Source: Natrialba sp. SSL1
GTDB taxonomy: Archaea; Halobacteriota; Halobacteria; Halobacteriales; Natrialbaceae
DNA: 64,000 bases
NCBI RefSeq assembly: GCF_001861355.1
Contig: NZ_MASN01000060.1
Span: 372,001-436,000 of the forward strand
Direction: 5' to 3'
Positions 1 to 9,415 of the stretch are shown piece by piece. The notes under the pieces were generated by a model. That model did not search any database. It was given only the letters and a program-made list of their open reading frames with translations, and was not told the DNA's origin. Within the stretch, counting starts at the first letter, position 1. Each line of letters begins with the position of its first letter. The position numbers were made by a program, and so were the translations under genes.

Positions 1-3000
1 CGAACTCGAATTCGGCGAGTGACGGCGCTTCATCGTCGCTGGCCTGTGCCTGTGCCATTGAAACCGTACCGTTCTCGTTGTCGATGTTTGTCACGGGATC
101 ATCGAAGTCGACACCCTCGATTCCTTCAACCTGAACGACATCGGGATCGAAGTGAACTTCAGTTTCGTAGCCTGCAACGTCTTCCGTCGTGTTGATCTCG
201 ATGTCAATCGTCTCTTCGACAATACCGACGTGGTCGCCATCACCGAACGTTAGTTGGTTGTCCGGTAGTTCGTCGACTGTTACCTCGTGAGTGTCGGCGT
301 CGTCGTCACTCTCGACGGTAACGTTGCCGTCGCCGGCGTCGCTGGATTCGGTTTCCCACGTCAGCGATACGTTCGAACTTTCGCTCTCGCCGAGACCGAC
401 GTTGGTGCTGTCGACGACGTCGCCGTCGAAGTCAGCGAGCGTGACAGTCTGCGTGTCACCCTCTTCGCCAGCATTGCTCACCATCGCGTCGACAGTCAGC
501 GTTTCACCTTCGGTTACTGGCTCGTTCGTGTCCGTGATTTCGACCTGGAAGTCGACACCGTCTTCGGCGTCGTCAGACAGGTATTCGACCGAGTTCGCCA
601 GAATTGTATCGGCGTTCTCGGTGTAGTCGCCGTCAGTGACGAACGTCGAGTAGCCGAGGCTCGATGCGAGGATCGTCGAACTGTCGTCGTCGACGGCGAA
701 GCCGTCTCCGGCTGGTACGCCGAATGCGACGGTGTCCGCGATCGAATCGAATTCGGTCCCGTCGAACCAGGTATGATCTCCGTAGATGGCGGCGTGAATA
801 TCGACAATGTCGCCTTCCTCACCGACGCCGTCGAAGACCTCGTGGTCGGCAGTTAGCTCGTATTCGATCGGTGGTGCAACGAGGTCAGCTTCGCCCGTGG
901 ATTCCGGTTCACCCGTCTCGTCGGAGTGAACTGGGATCGCATTGCTGTCGGAACCCCACTGATCGAGGTAGACAACACCGGTGTCGCCGCCCTCGGTCGC
1001 ATCGATGAAGTCGCCAGCGTTCGCACTGTCGAGGTTCTGCACAACGATTACGTCGTAGTCATCCATCGCGTCTTCAGACGACATCACGACGGGATCGTAC
1101 ATCTCATCGAGCGAGTCCTCGAGTGTGTCAGCGACACTGTCACCGAACCCACCGGCGTCGTCGACGACAGCAACGGGGATGAACTCATCGAAGACGGTCG
1201 TTGGACCGGTGCTTACCGTTTCTTCGTCGCCTACGCCGGCGACGGTGTGCTCGAGTGCGAGTTCGCCTGCGGTGTCTTCAGTCGTTTCGACGGTGACCGT
1301 CACGTCCTCCGAGACTCCACCGTCGACATCGACGGGTTCGCCGAAGGATGCGGCGTCGCCGTTGACGTACAGCGTTGCGTACTCCTCGTCGTAGTCGCTG
1401 ACGAGGTCGACGGTGACCGTGTCGGCGTTCGCGGTCGTGATCGTCGCGTCGACTTCGTCACCGCCTTCGACGCCGTCTGGCTGGTCGGCAGCCAGTTCGA
1501 CGCCGAGTGCGTCAGCCAGTTCGAAGTCCTGTTCCGTGGTTTCTTCTTCTTCAATCGTCACGTCGGTGCTTTCGGCCTCGAAGCCGAACGCATCAGCAGT
1601 GACGGTGTGCTCGCCAGGTGCGGCAAGCGTGCTGTAGTAGCCGTCTGCGTCCGTGTCAGTACTCCCACCGTCTTCGACATCAACGGTTGCGCCGTCGACT
1701 GGCGTCCCGTCCGTGTCCGTTACGGTCCCCTCGATTCCGCTATCGAGTGCGACCATGTCCGTTGCGGCGGCAGCGTCAATGATTCCCATCCCGTAGCGGG
1801 TGTCGTACTCGTTGTCCGGTTCGTCCCAGTCAGATGGCTTCCAGGCGGTCTCCTCCACGGCGTCAGTGAGGAGTTCGCGGTCAGCGTCACCACCGGAAGC
1901 GGAGACCATCAGTGCGAAGGTTCCGGCCTTGTGCGGTGCGGACATCGAGGTTCCGGTGTAGCTGTCGTCGTATTCGCCCTGGTCAACGGGAACAGCGCTC
2001 AGGACATCGACACCGGGTGCGGCCGCGTTCGGCACCGTGTACTCGTCTGGCCAGTACTCAGGTGCGTCCGGGTAGGCCGCCGACGTCGTGATCTCTTCGC
2101 CGCTAGAGAGAGCGTGGACGTCGTGGCTCTCGTCAACCATTCCACTCGCAAAGTTCGGATACACGTTGCCAGGCGTGCCGCTTACACCGTCGCCGGAGTT
2201 ACCGGCGGAGGTGACGAGCACTACTCCTGCATCGCGTGCGTTCTCGGACGGCTCGATCATCTCGCTGTCGTAGCCGTCACCGCCGAGGCTCATCGAGACG
2301 ATATCAGCGTCGGTGTCGTCGACTGCCCATTCCATACCACCAATGATCTGCGCGAACGTTCCGCCGCCGTCGTCCGCCAGAACCTTGCCATGGTAGAGTT
2401 CAGCGCCAGGTGCAACACCGTAGGCTGGCACGTCACCGTCTGGATCTTCCGGTCCAACAACGGTGCCACTCACGTGCGTCCCGTGTCCGCTCCCGTCGTT
2501 CGGGTCGGTGTCGATCGGTTCGCCAGTGCTATCGAACTCCTGCCAGTTGTCGTCGTCGATCTCGAGGTCAGGGTGCTCGTCGTCGACACCCGTGTCGAGG
2601 ATCGCGACGCTCGCACCTTCGCCCTGGGTACCGTGTTCGTCCCAGACCTCGGTTGCGTTGATCATATCGAGACCGTACGTCGTGTCTGACGTATTGTTGT
2701 CAGCCGTCTCTCCCTCGGAGTCGGCTTCTCGGTCCTTGTCTTCGGCACCATCGTCGGTGCCGAGATCGTCGACAAGTTCTACTTCGTAGTTCTTGTGGAG
2801 CTCTTCGGCACCGGTGTGTCGCATGACCTCTACAGGCGATACGTCGTCGGTGTCAACATCGAGAAGGACTGCGTTTGCAATCCAGAAGCTCTCCTTGAAC
2901 TCGACGCCGTCAGTCGTTTCTGCCCACTTAACTGCTTCAGCTTGCGACTGTTCGGCGTGCGTCTGCATCGTATTGACCGCCTCCGCTGAGCTCGTCGCAG

Positions 3001-3244
3001 CCGACGTGTCAGCCGAGCCGAATCGTACGATCATCTCTGTTGTTCCATCCGCTTCGGATAGGTTATCGTCGATTGCATCAGATACATGCTCACCGACATC
3101 CGAAACGTCGATATCCCCCTCGTCCGCCATCCCAGCGTTGAGATTCGTCGCACCGGCCATTGCCGGAAGCGACGCGATCATTATGAGGGTAAATACCACT
3201 GCCATACTCCGTACGAGTCTTGACTTCGATGTACGTCTACTCAT
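1..3244 (-). CDS. Secreted subtilisin-like (S8) serine protease with cohesin-like module, C-terminus beyond window
   Basis: Extracellular serine endopeptidase. The 1081 visible residues begin with a basic N-terminus (RR at 3-4) and a hydrophobic segment at 14-30, which is a signal peptide. A propeptide-like region runs to about 185. The S8 domain (about 188-480) keeps the triad: Asp217 in ILDTGVD, His254 in GHGTHVSG and Ser433 in GTSMSAPHKAG, with Asn349 (SAGNS) as the oxyanion residue. After it come a carboxypeptidase-regulatory-like beta domain (about 500-575), a flavodoxin/amidotransferase-like segment (about 660-860), a CARDB-like beta region and a cohesin-like domain at the edge. The architecture resembles bacillopeptidase F-type proteases rather than compact halolysins. 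The start is the only ATG before the signal peptide. The gene leaves the window, so its sorting signal is not visible. Confidence 0.9.
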   Translation of the reverse strand, partial: MSRRTSKSRLVRSMAVVFTLIMIASLPAMAGATNLNAGMADEGDIDVSDVGEHVSDAIDDNLSEADGTTEMIVRFGSADTSAATSSAEAVNTMQTHAEQSQAEAVKWAETTDGVEFKESFWIANAVLLDVDTDDVSPVEVMRHTGAEELHKNYEVELVDDLGTDDGAEDKDREADSEGETADNNTSDTTYGLDMINATEVWDEHGTQGEGASVAILDTGVDDEHPDLEIDDDNWQEFDSTGEPIDTDPNDGSGHGTHVSGTVVGPEDPDGDVPAYGVAPGAELYHGKVLADDGGGTFAQIIGGMEWAVDDTDADIVSMSLGGDGYDSEMIEPSENARDAGVVLVTSAGNSGDGVSGTPGNVYPNFASGMVDESHDVHALSSGEEITTSAAYPDAPEYWPDEYTVPNAAAPGVDVLSAVPVDQGEYDDSYTGTSMSAPHKAGTFALMVSASGGDADRELLTDAVEETAWKPSDWDEPDNEYDTRYGMGIIDAAAATDMVALDSGIEGTVTDTDGTPVDGATVDVEDGGSTDTDADGYYSTLAAPGEHTVTADAFGFEAESTDVTIEEEETTEQDFELADALGVELAADQPDGVEGGDEVDATITTANADTVTVDLVSDYDEEYATLYVNGDAASFGEPVDVDGGVSEDVTVTVETTEDTAGELALEHTVAGVGDEETVSTGPTTVFDEFIPVAVVDDAGGFGDSVADTLEDSLDEMYDPVVMSSEDAMDDYDVIVVQNLDSANAGDFIDATEGGDTGVVYLDQWGSDSNAIPVHSDETGEPESTGEADLVAPPIEYELTADHEVFDGVGEEGDIVDIHAAIYGDHTWFDGTEFDSIADTVAFGVPAGDGFAVDDDSSTILASSLGYSTFVTDGDYTENADTILANSVEYLSDDAEDGVDFQVEITDTNEPVTEGETLTVDAMVSNAGEEGDTQTVTLADFDGDVVDSTNVGLGESESSNVSLTWETESSDAGDGNVTVESDDDADTHEVTVDELPDNQLTFGDGDHVGIVEETIDIEINTTEDVAGYETEVHFDPDVVQVEGIEGVDFDDPVTNIDNENGTVSMAQAQASDDEAPSLAEFEF

Positions 3245-3477
3245 GTCTCAGTGTGTGGCACTACCAGTCAATTCGCATCACATTCTCTATCGAGTGAATG
3301 TATTGTTAAACAACACCAAGCATTATTCGCGCCAGAAATCGGCCAAAAGGTATATCAATAACTTCGTCAATTCGGGTGCGCAAATCAATTATATTACTGT
3401 CTGGTGTACTGCGTCTCTCCGTGGACGCCACTTTCGAAGGAGTTGATGGCTGCCACGGAATCTGCGAAAACGTAGCG
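3245..3477. other. AT-rich intergenic region, promoter side of the S8 protease
   Basis: This gap separates the protease start from the 3' end of the Taw2-like gene. It is clearly more AT-rich than its surroundings. On the minus strand it holds TATA-like stretches (near 3300-3310 and 3350-3360). A 6-bp inverted repeat ACATTC/GAATGT (3280-3285 and 3296-3301) lies about 40 bp before the protease ATG. This looks like a promoter with a 5' leader. No coding potential was recognised. Confidence 0.5.
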
Positions 3478-4713
3478 CTATTCGACCGTCACGTCGAGAA
3501 CCACGTGAGCGACGCCGGCACTATGACTCTTTACGCGCCGACGTTCGACGTCAGTGACTGTTCGACCAACATCGTCGACGGTTGTTTCGACGCGCCGAAC
3601 TGGTCTCTCCCACAGTCGCGACTCCGGGGTCGCCTCGTGGTAGTGGAGCACGCCGCCGGGGACGAGCGCGTCGAGAGCGTCCGCGAGGAAGGTGTGGGCC
3701 GCTTCATCGCGCGTCTCTGGCTGTGCTGTCTCTGTCGCTCGCTCGTCGTCACCGTCGGGTTTGGGTCCGTTCTCGGTTCCACTTTCGCTCTCGCTGCCGC
3801 TCCCGTAGTACCCCATCACGATCCGATCTGCCGCCACCTCGCTCGTCAGGTCTCGACAGTCGCTCATGTAGGCATCTACCCGGTCACCCACGTCGTTCAG
3901 CATCGCGTTCTCGAGTAGGTACCGGAACGCGGTCGGGTTGATTTCCGTCGCCGTCACCTGCGCACCGGCGCGGGCCATCGGCAGCGTGAAGTAACCGATA
4001 CCCGCGAACATGTCGAAGACGCGCTCGTCCGGTTCGCACACGTCGCCCATCCGGACGCGTTCGGCCTGATTCCCCGGCGAGAACATCACCTTCGTCGGAT
4101 CGAGTCCGTATCGCGTCCCGTGTTCAGTGTGGACCGTCTCCGTATCGCGCTCGCCGGCGAGCAGTCTCGTCTGTGGCTCGCGCATGCGACCCGCCTCCCC
4201 CTCGTTCGCGATTCCCTCGTCCGCGAGCACGCTCTCCGCTTCGCCGTGCAACTCGAGTAGCGCCTCGCCTAGTTCGCGCTCCCGGTCTGCGGGGAAGTCC
4301 GCCGGCAGCGTCACCAGGATCACTGAGCCGACGACCGCCCACGAGTTCGGGGTGGACTCGAGTGCGTCGTCGCTCCAGCCGCGGTCCGCGAGGAGGGCCG
4401 CCAGATCGCGGTTGCGGTACTCGGGATCGAGTTGGCGGACGATGTCGAGGACATCGGTGTCTGTAGGCGGTGCGGTGACGGGCAATGCCACTCGTTCTGG
4501 ACTGTCTTCCTGTACGTGTCGCGAGTCGTCGTAGACGCCTTCGGTTCGGAGCGATTCGATCGCGGTTTCGGCGCGTGGCTTTTCGACGATGACTGCGAGC
4601 GGGCCGTCCGCGCTCGCTTGCTGGAGGATGTCTGTTACGCGCTCTGCAGTGGCTGTCTCTTCCCTGCTGTCTGTCTGTTCCGCGTCGTCTCCGTCCGTCG
4701 GCTCGTCCGACAT
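3478..4713 (-). CDS. taw2: Class I SAM-dependent tRNA-modifying enzyme, Taw2-like (Trm5/Tyw2 family)
   Basis: Probable tRNA(Phe) 4-demethylwyosine aminocarboxypropyltransferase, which transfers the alpha-amino-alpha-carboxypropyl group of SAM during wybutosine synthesis at G37. The 411-aa protein has the Trm5/Tyw2 layout: an N-terminal region with a repeated VEKPRAET-type segment, then a Rossmann domain with DMFAGIGYF (234-242) and a NPTAF motif (259-263). At 300-302 it reads MGY, where Trm5 methylases have NLP; that favours Taw2 over Trm5. The end RVKSHSAGVAHVVLDV fits the Tyw2 group. Residues 304-338 are an acidic low-complexity insertion. It starts 3 nt after the NMD3 stop, so the two are co-transcribed. 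A Trm5-type G37 methylase remains the alternative. Confidence 0.72.
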   Translation of the reverse strand: MSDEPTDGDDAEQTDSREETATAERVTDILQQASADGPLAVIVEKPRAETAIESLRTEGVYDDSRHVQEDSPERVALPVTAPPTDTDVLDIVRQLDPEYRNRDLAALLADRGWSDDALESTPNSWAVVGSVILVTLPADFPADRERELGEALLELHGEAESVLADEGIANEGEAGRMREPQTRLLAGERDTETVHTEHGTRYGLDPTKVMFSPGNQAERVRMGDVCEPDERVFDMFAGIGYFTLPMARAGAQVTATEINPTAFRYLLENAMLNDVGDRVDAYMSDCRDLTSEVAADRIVMGYYGSGSESESGTENGPKPDGDDERATETAQPETRDEAAHTFLADALDALVPGGVLHYHEATPESRLWERPVRRVETTVDDVGRTVTDVERRRVKSHSAGVAHVVLDVTVE

Positions 4714-4716
4714 GGG

Positions 4717-5874
4717 TTACTCCTCCGCGGATCCGGATGCAGACTCGTCGGGGAGAATGTGCAGCCCCGCGCGACTCTTCAGGACGGGAACCGTCTCGGC
4801 GTCCGGATCGAAGTAGTCCGGTCGGGCGACGGTCTTCGCCTGGTACGTCTCGGGGTCGAGCACTTGCACGGCGTTCTCGTCCTCGACGGTGACGACAGTT
4901 GTCTCGTCGGCGTCCTCGTGCTCGCCGAGTTTGCGCGCGTCGGGCGAGTTCCCCTCCTCGTAGCCCGCCTCGTAGCGTTCGCCGGTCGTCACGCGGATTC
5001 CCTTCAGGTTGCCGCGAGCGCTGCGGACCAGAACCGGCCCGTCGTCGTCGGCGTCGTCCGCGAGGTCGATCACGTCGCCGGGGGTGTACGGCGGGAGGCG
5101 GACGGCGAAGGTGACGCGGTAGACCTCGTTGCCGTCCGAGTCCTCGGTGACGAGGGTTTCGGCGTCGTTGACGGTGCCGCCGAACTCTTCGACCATCTTG
5201 TTCGAGATCTTCTTGCCGATCTTGTTGGTCGAGACCTTGATGTTCAGTCCGTCGTCGGTCTCGCCGACCTCGGTGACGAAGGCGTTGCGGTCGCCCGTGG
5301 CTTCCATGTCGGCGACGATATCGTGGGCGATTTCCTTGGCGCGGTCGGTCTCCTCGCTCGTCGGCGTGCGTCCCTCCGCGCGGATCTGGACGATGCTGGC
5401 GTAGTAGTCGCCGGCGATGCGGCCACAGCGCTGGCAGGTCTGGCGGGCGATCTTGACCGGCACCGTCACCTGTTCTTCGACCGGCGTGCCGCGGACGACA
5501 CCCGTAAAGAAACAGTGCATCCGGATCGTGTTCTGGTCGACCTGCTCGGGTTCGACCTGCCAGGCGACATCCTCGACGTCGACGTGGACCGAGAGCGCCT
5601 CGCTCACCTCCTCAATCGCAATGTCCGTGTAGTCCTGTGCGCCGACGTCGACCCAGCGGTTGCCCCGATAGACCGCACCACAGCGGGCGCAGACGCGGAC
5701 GTCGATTCGATTCGGCGCGTCCACGAAGTCGAAATCCTCGAAGTAACACGAATCACAGAGGTCGACCTCGCTGCCGGGACGCAGCGGGTCGGCGGCGTCG
5801 CCCGACTCGTCGTCGGCCGATCGCTCGGGAACGGGGTCCCCACATCGGGGACAGAACGCGCGAGACTCACTCAT
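4717..5874 (-). CDS. Archaeal NMD3-family protein
   Basis: Homologue of eukaryotic NMD3, the 60S-subunit export adaptor. In archaea it probably has a ribosome-biogenesis or 50S-binding role. The 385-aa protein has the diagnostic N-terminal series of CxxC zinc knuckles (CPRC at 8-11, CDSC near 40, CARC near 62, CQRC near 155) followed by the conserved NMD3 core (TNKIGKKISNKMVEEFGG). It ends in a beta-rich OB/SH3-like half. It is the first gene of a pair with the Taw2-like gene, 3 nt apart, which links ribosome assembly and tRNA modification. Confidence 0.9.
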   Translation of the reverse strand: MSESRAFCPRCGDPVPERSADDESGDAADPLRPGSEVDLCDSCYFEDFDFVDAPNRIDVRVCARCGAVYRGNRWVDVGAQDYTDIAIEEVSEALSVHVDVEDVAWQVEPEQVDQNTIRMHCFFTGVVRGTPVEEQVTVPVKIARQTCQRCGRIAGDYYASIVQIRAEGRTPTSEETDRAKEIAHDIVADMEATGDRNAFVTEVGETDDGLNIKVSTNKIGKKISNKMVEEFGGTVNDAETLVTEDSDGNEVYRVTFAVRLPPYTPGDVIDLADDADDDGPVLVRSARGNLKGIRVTTGERYEAGYEEGNSPDARKLGEHEDADETTVVTVEDENAVQVLDPETYQAKTVARPDYFDPDAETVPVLKSRAGLHILPDESASGSAEE

Positions 5875-5966
5875 TATCCCCGATTGGTGGCTGAAAGAGT
5901 TAAACGGCGCGCTCTGAACCCGGTTCGGAACGCGTCGATCGGGCGAGTAGCGGTACAGCCGTTCCG

Positions 5967-7679
5967 TTACTTGCTCGGCTCAGTTGCGCCGCTCCCATCG
6001 CTTCCACCGTCGGCCTGTCGACGGAGCCACTCGAGTGTCGCTCCGGCACCGAGGACGCCCGCGCCGGCAGTGAAGCCGGGCGTGCCGTCGTCGTTGTTGT
6101 CGTTGTCGTTCGAGTCGGCTTCCGATTCGGTGGGTTCGTCGGCGGTTTCGTTCGCTCCGCCGTTTCCGTCGGCCGATCCGGTCGAGTTGTTTTCGGTGTT
6201 TGTGTCGTTGTCGTTGTCAGTGTCAGCGTCCGTGTCCGCGTCATTGCCGGTGTCCGTCTCATTCTCCTCACTGGAGTTGTCCTCGCTCTCCTCGTCACCC
6301 GCTGCCTCGTCTGTCGCATCGTCGGATTCGCTCTCACCCTCGTCGTCCGCCGCATCTGTCTCCTCCTCGCTCCAGTCGTCGTTCTCCGAACGGATCGCGA
6401 CGAGCGTTTCCGAACTGGCGTAGACCGTATCGTTCGCGAGTGCGATATGCGGAATGCCGTCCGTTCCGATCGACCACTCGATCTCGCCGGTGTCCGCGTC
6501 GAAGGCGTACACGCCGTCGTAGTGCTCTGGAACGTCGTCCTCGTCCGGATCGTACCCAGCCCCGTCGAGTGTCAGCCCTGCGTAGACGATTCCGTCGCCG
6601 ACGGCTATCGAGGGGACGCGATACGTGATACCGCTTGGATCCCAGCTTTCCTCGCCGCTGTCCCGGTCGTAGCCCCTGACATTGTGCGAGTCGAGGCCGT
6701 AGAACCGCTCGTCGGTGATCGCCCCCGGATCGAACGTCGAGCGCTCGCTCGTGACCAGCCGCTCGCCGGTCTCTACGTCGTACAGCGTCGTGTAGCCAAG
6801 CGGCCACATCGACGCGTCATCCGTGTCCGCGCTGCCGATCGCCACGACCTCGTCCGTTGCAACCGGGTAGCTCGTCTGGCGCGGGTTCGGTTCCATGAAC
6901 CGGCTGTGCTCGTCGTCGCCGACGGGATCGTCGACCCGCCAGCGCTCGGCACCGTCCTCGAGTTCGAGTGCGAACGCGTCGCTCTCGCTGACGGCGACGA
7001 CGGCCCCGCCGCCGACGGCGACGGGCTGTTCGTACAGCGGTTCGTGCTCGTCAGTGTCGGCTGTGGGTGTAAACTCCCAGGCGACCTCGCGCGCGTCGAT
7101 GTCGAACGCGAACAGGGTCCCGTCACCGACCGTGAACGCGTAGTCGCCCGCGACGACGGGCGAGGCCAGCGCCTCGTCGTAACCGAGGTCGTGCTGACAG
7201 CAAATCTCGCCGTCGGCAGCGTCGATCAGCGTCAGGCGCTCGCCGCCGACCAGGACGGTGTCGCCTCGCACCGCGGGCGTCCCGCTCGCACCGATGTTGT
7301 GGGTGGCCCACTCGAGTGCCCCGTCGGCCGCGTCGAGGGCGTGGACCTCGCCGCCGGTGGTGAGATAGACGGTGTCGTCGACGATCGCCGTCGGGCCGGC
7401 GTGTTCGTACTCCCAGGCGACGTGTACCGGCGGCTCGGGTTCGGTTGCCGGCTCGACGACCGGGTTGTTTCCGGGGGTGCCGCCGATCGACGGCCAGCCA
7501 GCTGTCTCGGTGCCAGCCGTGCCAGCACCGACGGTTGGGTGAGTATCTGTCGCCGGCTCTCCTGTCGTGTCGCTGCTGCTATCGGCACTGACACTCGACG
7601 TGCTCGCCGCTGCGAGTGTCGCACCGACTGCTGCGAGTCCAGTTCGCTTCAGCACGCGCCGCCGATCGTGTTCGACCAT
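5967..7679 (-). CDS. Exported PQQ-like beta-propeller protein with Tat signal and PGF-CTERM-like tail
   Basis: Cell-surface beta-propeller of unknown substrate. The 570-aa protein starts with a twin-arginine signal (DRRRVLKRTGLAAVGA) and has no lipobox Cys. Residues about 45-430 carry repeated PQQ-enzyme blades (for example VYLTTGGEVHALDAADG and VYAFDADTGEIEWS). A roughly 100-residue Asp/Glu/Asn/Ser/Thr linker follows, typical of proteins that span the S-layer. The C-terminus reads TPGFTAGAGVLGAGATLEWL, resembling the PGF-CTERM archaeosortase signal, but a hydrophilic tail of about 18 residues follows. It lies 92 bp upstream of the NMD3 gene on the same strand; a functional link is doubtful. 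Confidence 0.85.
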   Translation of the reverse strand: MVEHDRRRVLKRTGLAAVGATLAAASTSSVSADSSSDTTGEPATDTHPTVGAGTAGTETAGWPSIGGTPGNNPVVEPATEPEPPVHVAWEYEHAGPTAIVDDTVYLTTGGEVHALDAADGALEWATHNIGASGTPAVRGDTVLVGGERLTLIDAADGEICCQHDLGYDEALASPVVAGDYAFTVGDGTLFAFDIDAREVAWEFTPTADTDEHEPLYEQPVAVGGGAVVAVSESDAFALELEDGAERWRVDDPVGDDEHSRFMEPNPRQTSYPVATDEVVAIGSADTDDASMWPLGYTTLYDVETGERLVTSERSTFDPGAITDERFYGLDSHNVRGYDRDSGEESWDPSGITYRVPSIAVGDGIVYAGLTLDGAGYDPDEDDVPEHYDGVYAFDADTGEIEWSIGTDGIPHIALANDTVYASSETLVAIRSENDDWSEEETDAADDEGESESDDATDEAAGDEESEDNSSEENETDTGNDADTDADTDNDNDTNTENNSTGSADGNGGANETADEPTESEADSNDNDNNDDGTPGFTAGAGVLGAGATLEWLRRQADGGSDGSGATEPSK

Positions 7680-8017
7680 GGTCGTGACGTGTTCGGCTGG
7701 ATCCCTTCGCTATCCGGATGGTAGCACGGTTTCACAGGGTAGAACGACAACGTCGCTGCGCGGATCTCTGTTTCACGCACTGAAAACTCGACACGAAACG
7801 AGGGGGTTCGATGAGAGCCGAAATCCCGTCTGACGGGCGTCAGACATCAACTGGCTGTGAAATCACGGTCTCTCAGTCGGGGGGTTTCCATGCGAAACGG
7901 AGGGGGTCGAGCGGCGGGGACGCCCGGTCAGTTTCCGACAGAGGCACGGTTCGACTCGACACGACAGTTGACCGTGGGGTCAGGATACTTATTTCCACTG
8001 AGCACTTACAACGGCGT
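7680..8017. other. Intergenic region between divergent PQQ-protein and htpX genes
   Basis: The 338 bp hold the two promoters. On the plus side a TATA-like ACTTATTT (about 7988-7995) lies roughly 27 bp before the htpX ATG, consistent with a leaderless transcript. I saw no credible small gene or strong inverted repeat. Confidence 0.5.
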
Positions 8018-8911
8018 ATGAACTGGCAGCCGGATTGGGGTCTTCGCGGCCGGATGTTCGTAACGATGTTCCTGCTGTTTGCGCTGTACATCGTCTTCGC
8101 CGGCGTCCTCACGCTGTACATTGGTGGCGGACCGTTGATGATTGTGGTGCTGTTTGGTGGGTTCTCGCTCGTCCAGTACTTCTTCAGCGACACGCTCACG
8201 CTTCGCAGCATGGGCGCAAAGGAGGTCTCGGCCGACGAGTACCCACAGCTTCACTCCTCGGTCGAACGGCTCTCACAGCAGGCGGACCTCCCGAAGCCAA
8301 CGGTCGCCGTCGTCGACTCAAACGTGCCGAACGCGTTCGCGACGGGGCGCAACCAGCGCAACGCTGCTGTCGCAGTGACGAGTGGCCTGATGAACACGCT
8401 CGACCGCGAGGAACTCGACGGCGTCATCGCCCACGAACTCGCCCACGTCAAGAATCGCGACATGATGGTGATGACCATCGCGTCGTTCCTCTCGACGATC
8501 GCCTTCATGATCGTCCGCTGGGGCGCGTTCTTCGGCGGCGGTCACAGCCGCGGCGGTGGCGGCGGGAAAGGCGGTGCCGGAATCCTCGTCGCGATCCTCG
8601 TCTCGCTCGTGGTCTGGATCATCAGCTACGTCCTCATTCGCGCGCTCTCGCGCTACCGCGAGTTCGCGGCCGACCGCGGGGCCGCAGCGATCACCGGCAA
8701 CCCCTCGGCGCTCGCCTCTGCGCTCCTGAAGATTTCGGGCGAGGTCGACAAGGTTCCGGACAAAGACATGCGCGAGGAGGCCGAGATGAACGCCTTCTTC
8801 ATCATCCCGCTGAAGTCTGGTGTCGTCGGTCGGCTGTTCAGTACCCACCCTTCGACGGAACGGCGCGTCGAGCAACTCCGCGAACTCGAACAGGAACTAA
8901 CCATGGCCTGA
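8018..8911 (+). CDS. htpX: HtpX-family membrane zinc metalloprotease
   Basis: Integral-membrane M48 endopeptidase that degrades misfolded membrane proteins. The 297-aa protein has two N-terminal transmembrane helices (about 13-32 and 39-56) and the zinc site HELAH at 139-143. Two more helices follow (about 150-170 and 190-210), then the third-ligand motif EFAADRGAA and a C-terminal STHPSTERRVEQL block typical of HtpX. The ATG at 8018 is chosen because a TATA box sits 25-30 bp upstream and the N-terminus matches the family. The open frame extends about 200 nt further upstream but would run through the promoter. Confidence 0.93.
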   Translation: MNWQPDWGLRGRMFVTMFLLFALYIVFAGVLTLYIGGGPLMIVVLFGGFSLVQYFFSDTLTLRSMGAKEVSADEYPQLHSSVERLSQQADLPKPTVAVVDSNVPNAFATGRNQRNAAVAVTSGLMNTLDREELDGVIAHELAHVKNRDMMVMTIASFLSTIAFMIVRWGAFFGGGHSRGGGGGKGGAGILVAILVSLVVWIISYVLIRALSRYREFAADRGAAAITGNPSALASALLKISGEVDKVPDKDMREEAEMNAFFIIPLKSGVVGRLFSTHPSTERRVEQLRELEQELTMA

Positions 8912-9023
8912 GGTCCCTGCCTCGCCCTCTTCCTGTCCTCTCATCGTTTCCGCCCTTTCGTTCGCTTGGTCCATCCGACCCCTTCGAAGCGCTTTTGACG
9001 CGTCCGGCGAAACGTTCGCTATA

Positions 9024-9296
9024 ATGCTCGAGCGTGAGCGACTCATCGAACTGGTCGTCGCCGTCTCCTCCGTTCTCCTGATGCTCGGCGTCATGGCCAG
9101 CATCGGCACGAACTACGGTGGCGACGACGGAATTCTCACCCCTGACGGCGCACAGCTGCTCGTCGGGGCGATCATCGGCTTCGTCTTCCTTCTGACTATC
9201 GTCGGCATCGCCCTGGCGTTCGTCCTGAACGACCCCGAAGACGGACTCGAAAGCGACGACGACAACGTCGAGACGGACACGCCGGACGCGGTCTGA
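9024..9296 (+). CDS. Small two-helix membrane protein
   Basis: Unrecognised 90-residue haloarchaeal protein. Two transmembrane segments (about 8-27 and 44-66) are joined by a short acidic loop. The C-terminal tail is Asp/Glu-rich (EDGLESDDDNVETD), as expected for a cytosol-exposed halophilic tail. It lies 112 bp after htpX on the same strand. The next gene encodes another small membrane protein, so a loose envelope cluster is possible. Function unknown. Confidence 0.75.
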   Translation: MLERERLIELVVAVSSVLLMLGVMASIGTNYGGDDGILTPDGAQLLVGAIIGFVFLLTIVGIALAFVLNDPEDGLESDDDNVETDTPDAV

Positions 9297-9415
9297 CTGT
9301 CACGACGCGCTCCGCTACTATTTGCCGTCGCCTCGCTGTCTCTCCTCCCGTTCCTGTGCACTATTTCGTCTGCCTTCGCCGGCACGCTTTTCAGTCACTG
9401 CGCTGAAGTATTTGT

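Noticed and set aside
926-2689. Long open frame of 587 codons on the plus strand
   Set aside because: It is the antisense shadow of the S8 protease. The minus-strand frame carries the catalytic triad and signal peptide, and the plus frame shows no domain.
4432-6423. 663-codon open frame on the plus strand
   Set aside because: It overlaps the Taw2-like, NMD3 and PQQ genes on the opposite strand and has no recognisable domain. Long antisense frames are common in GC-rich genomes.
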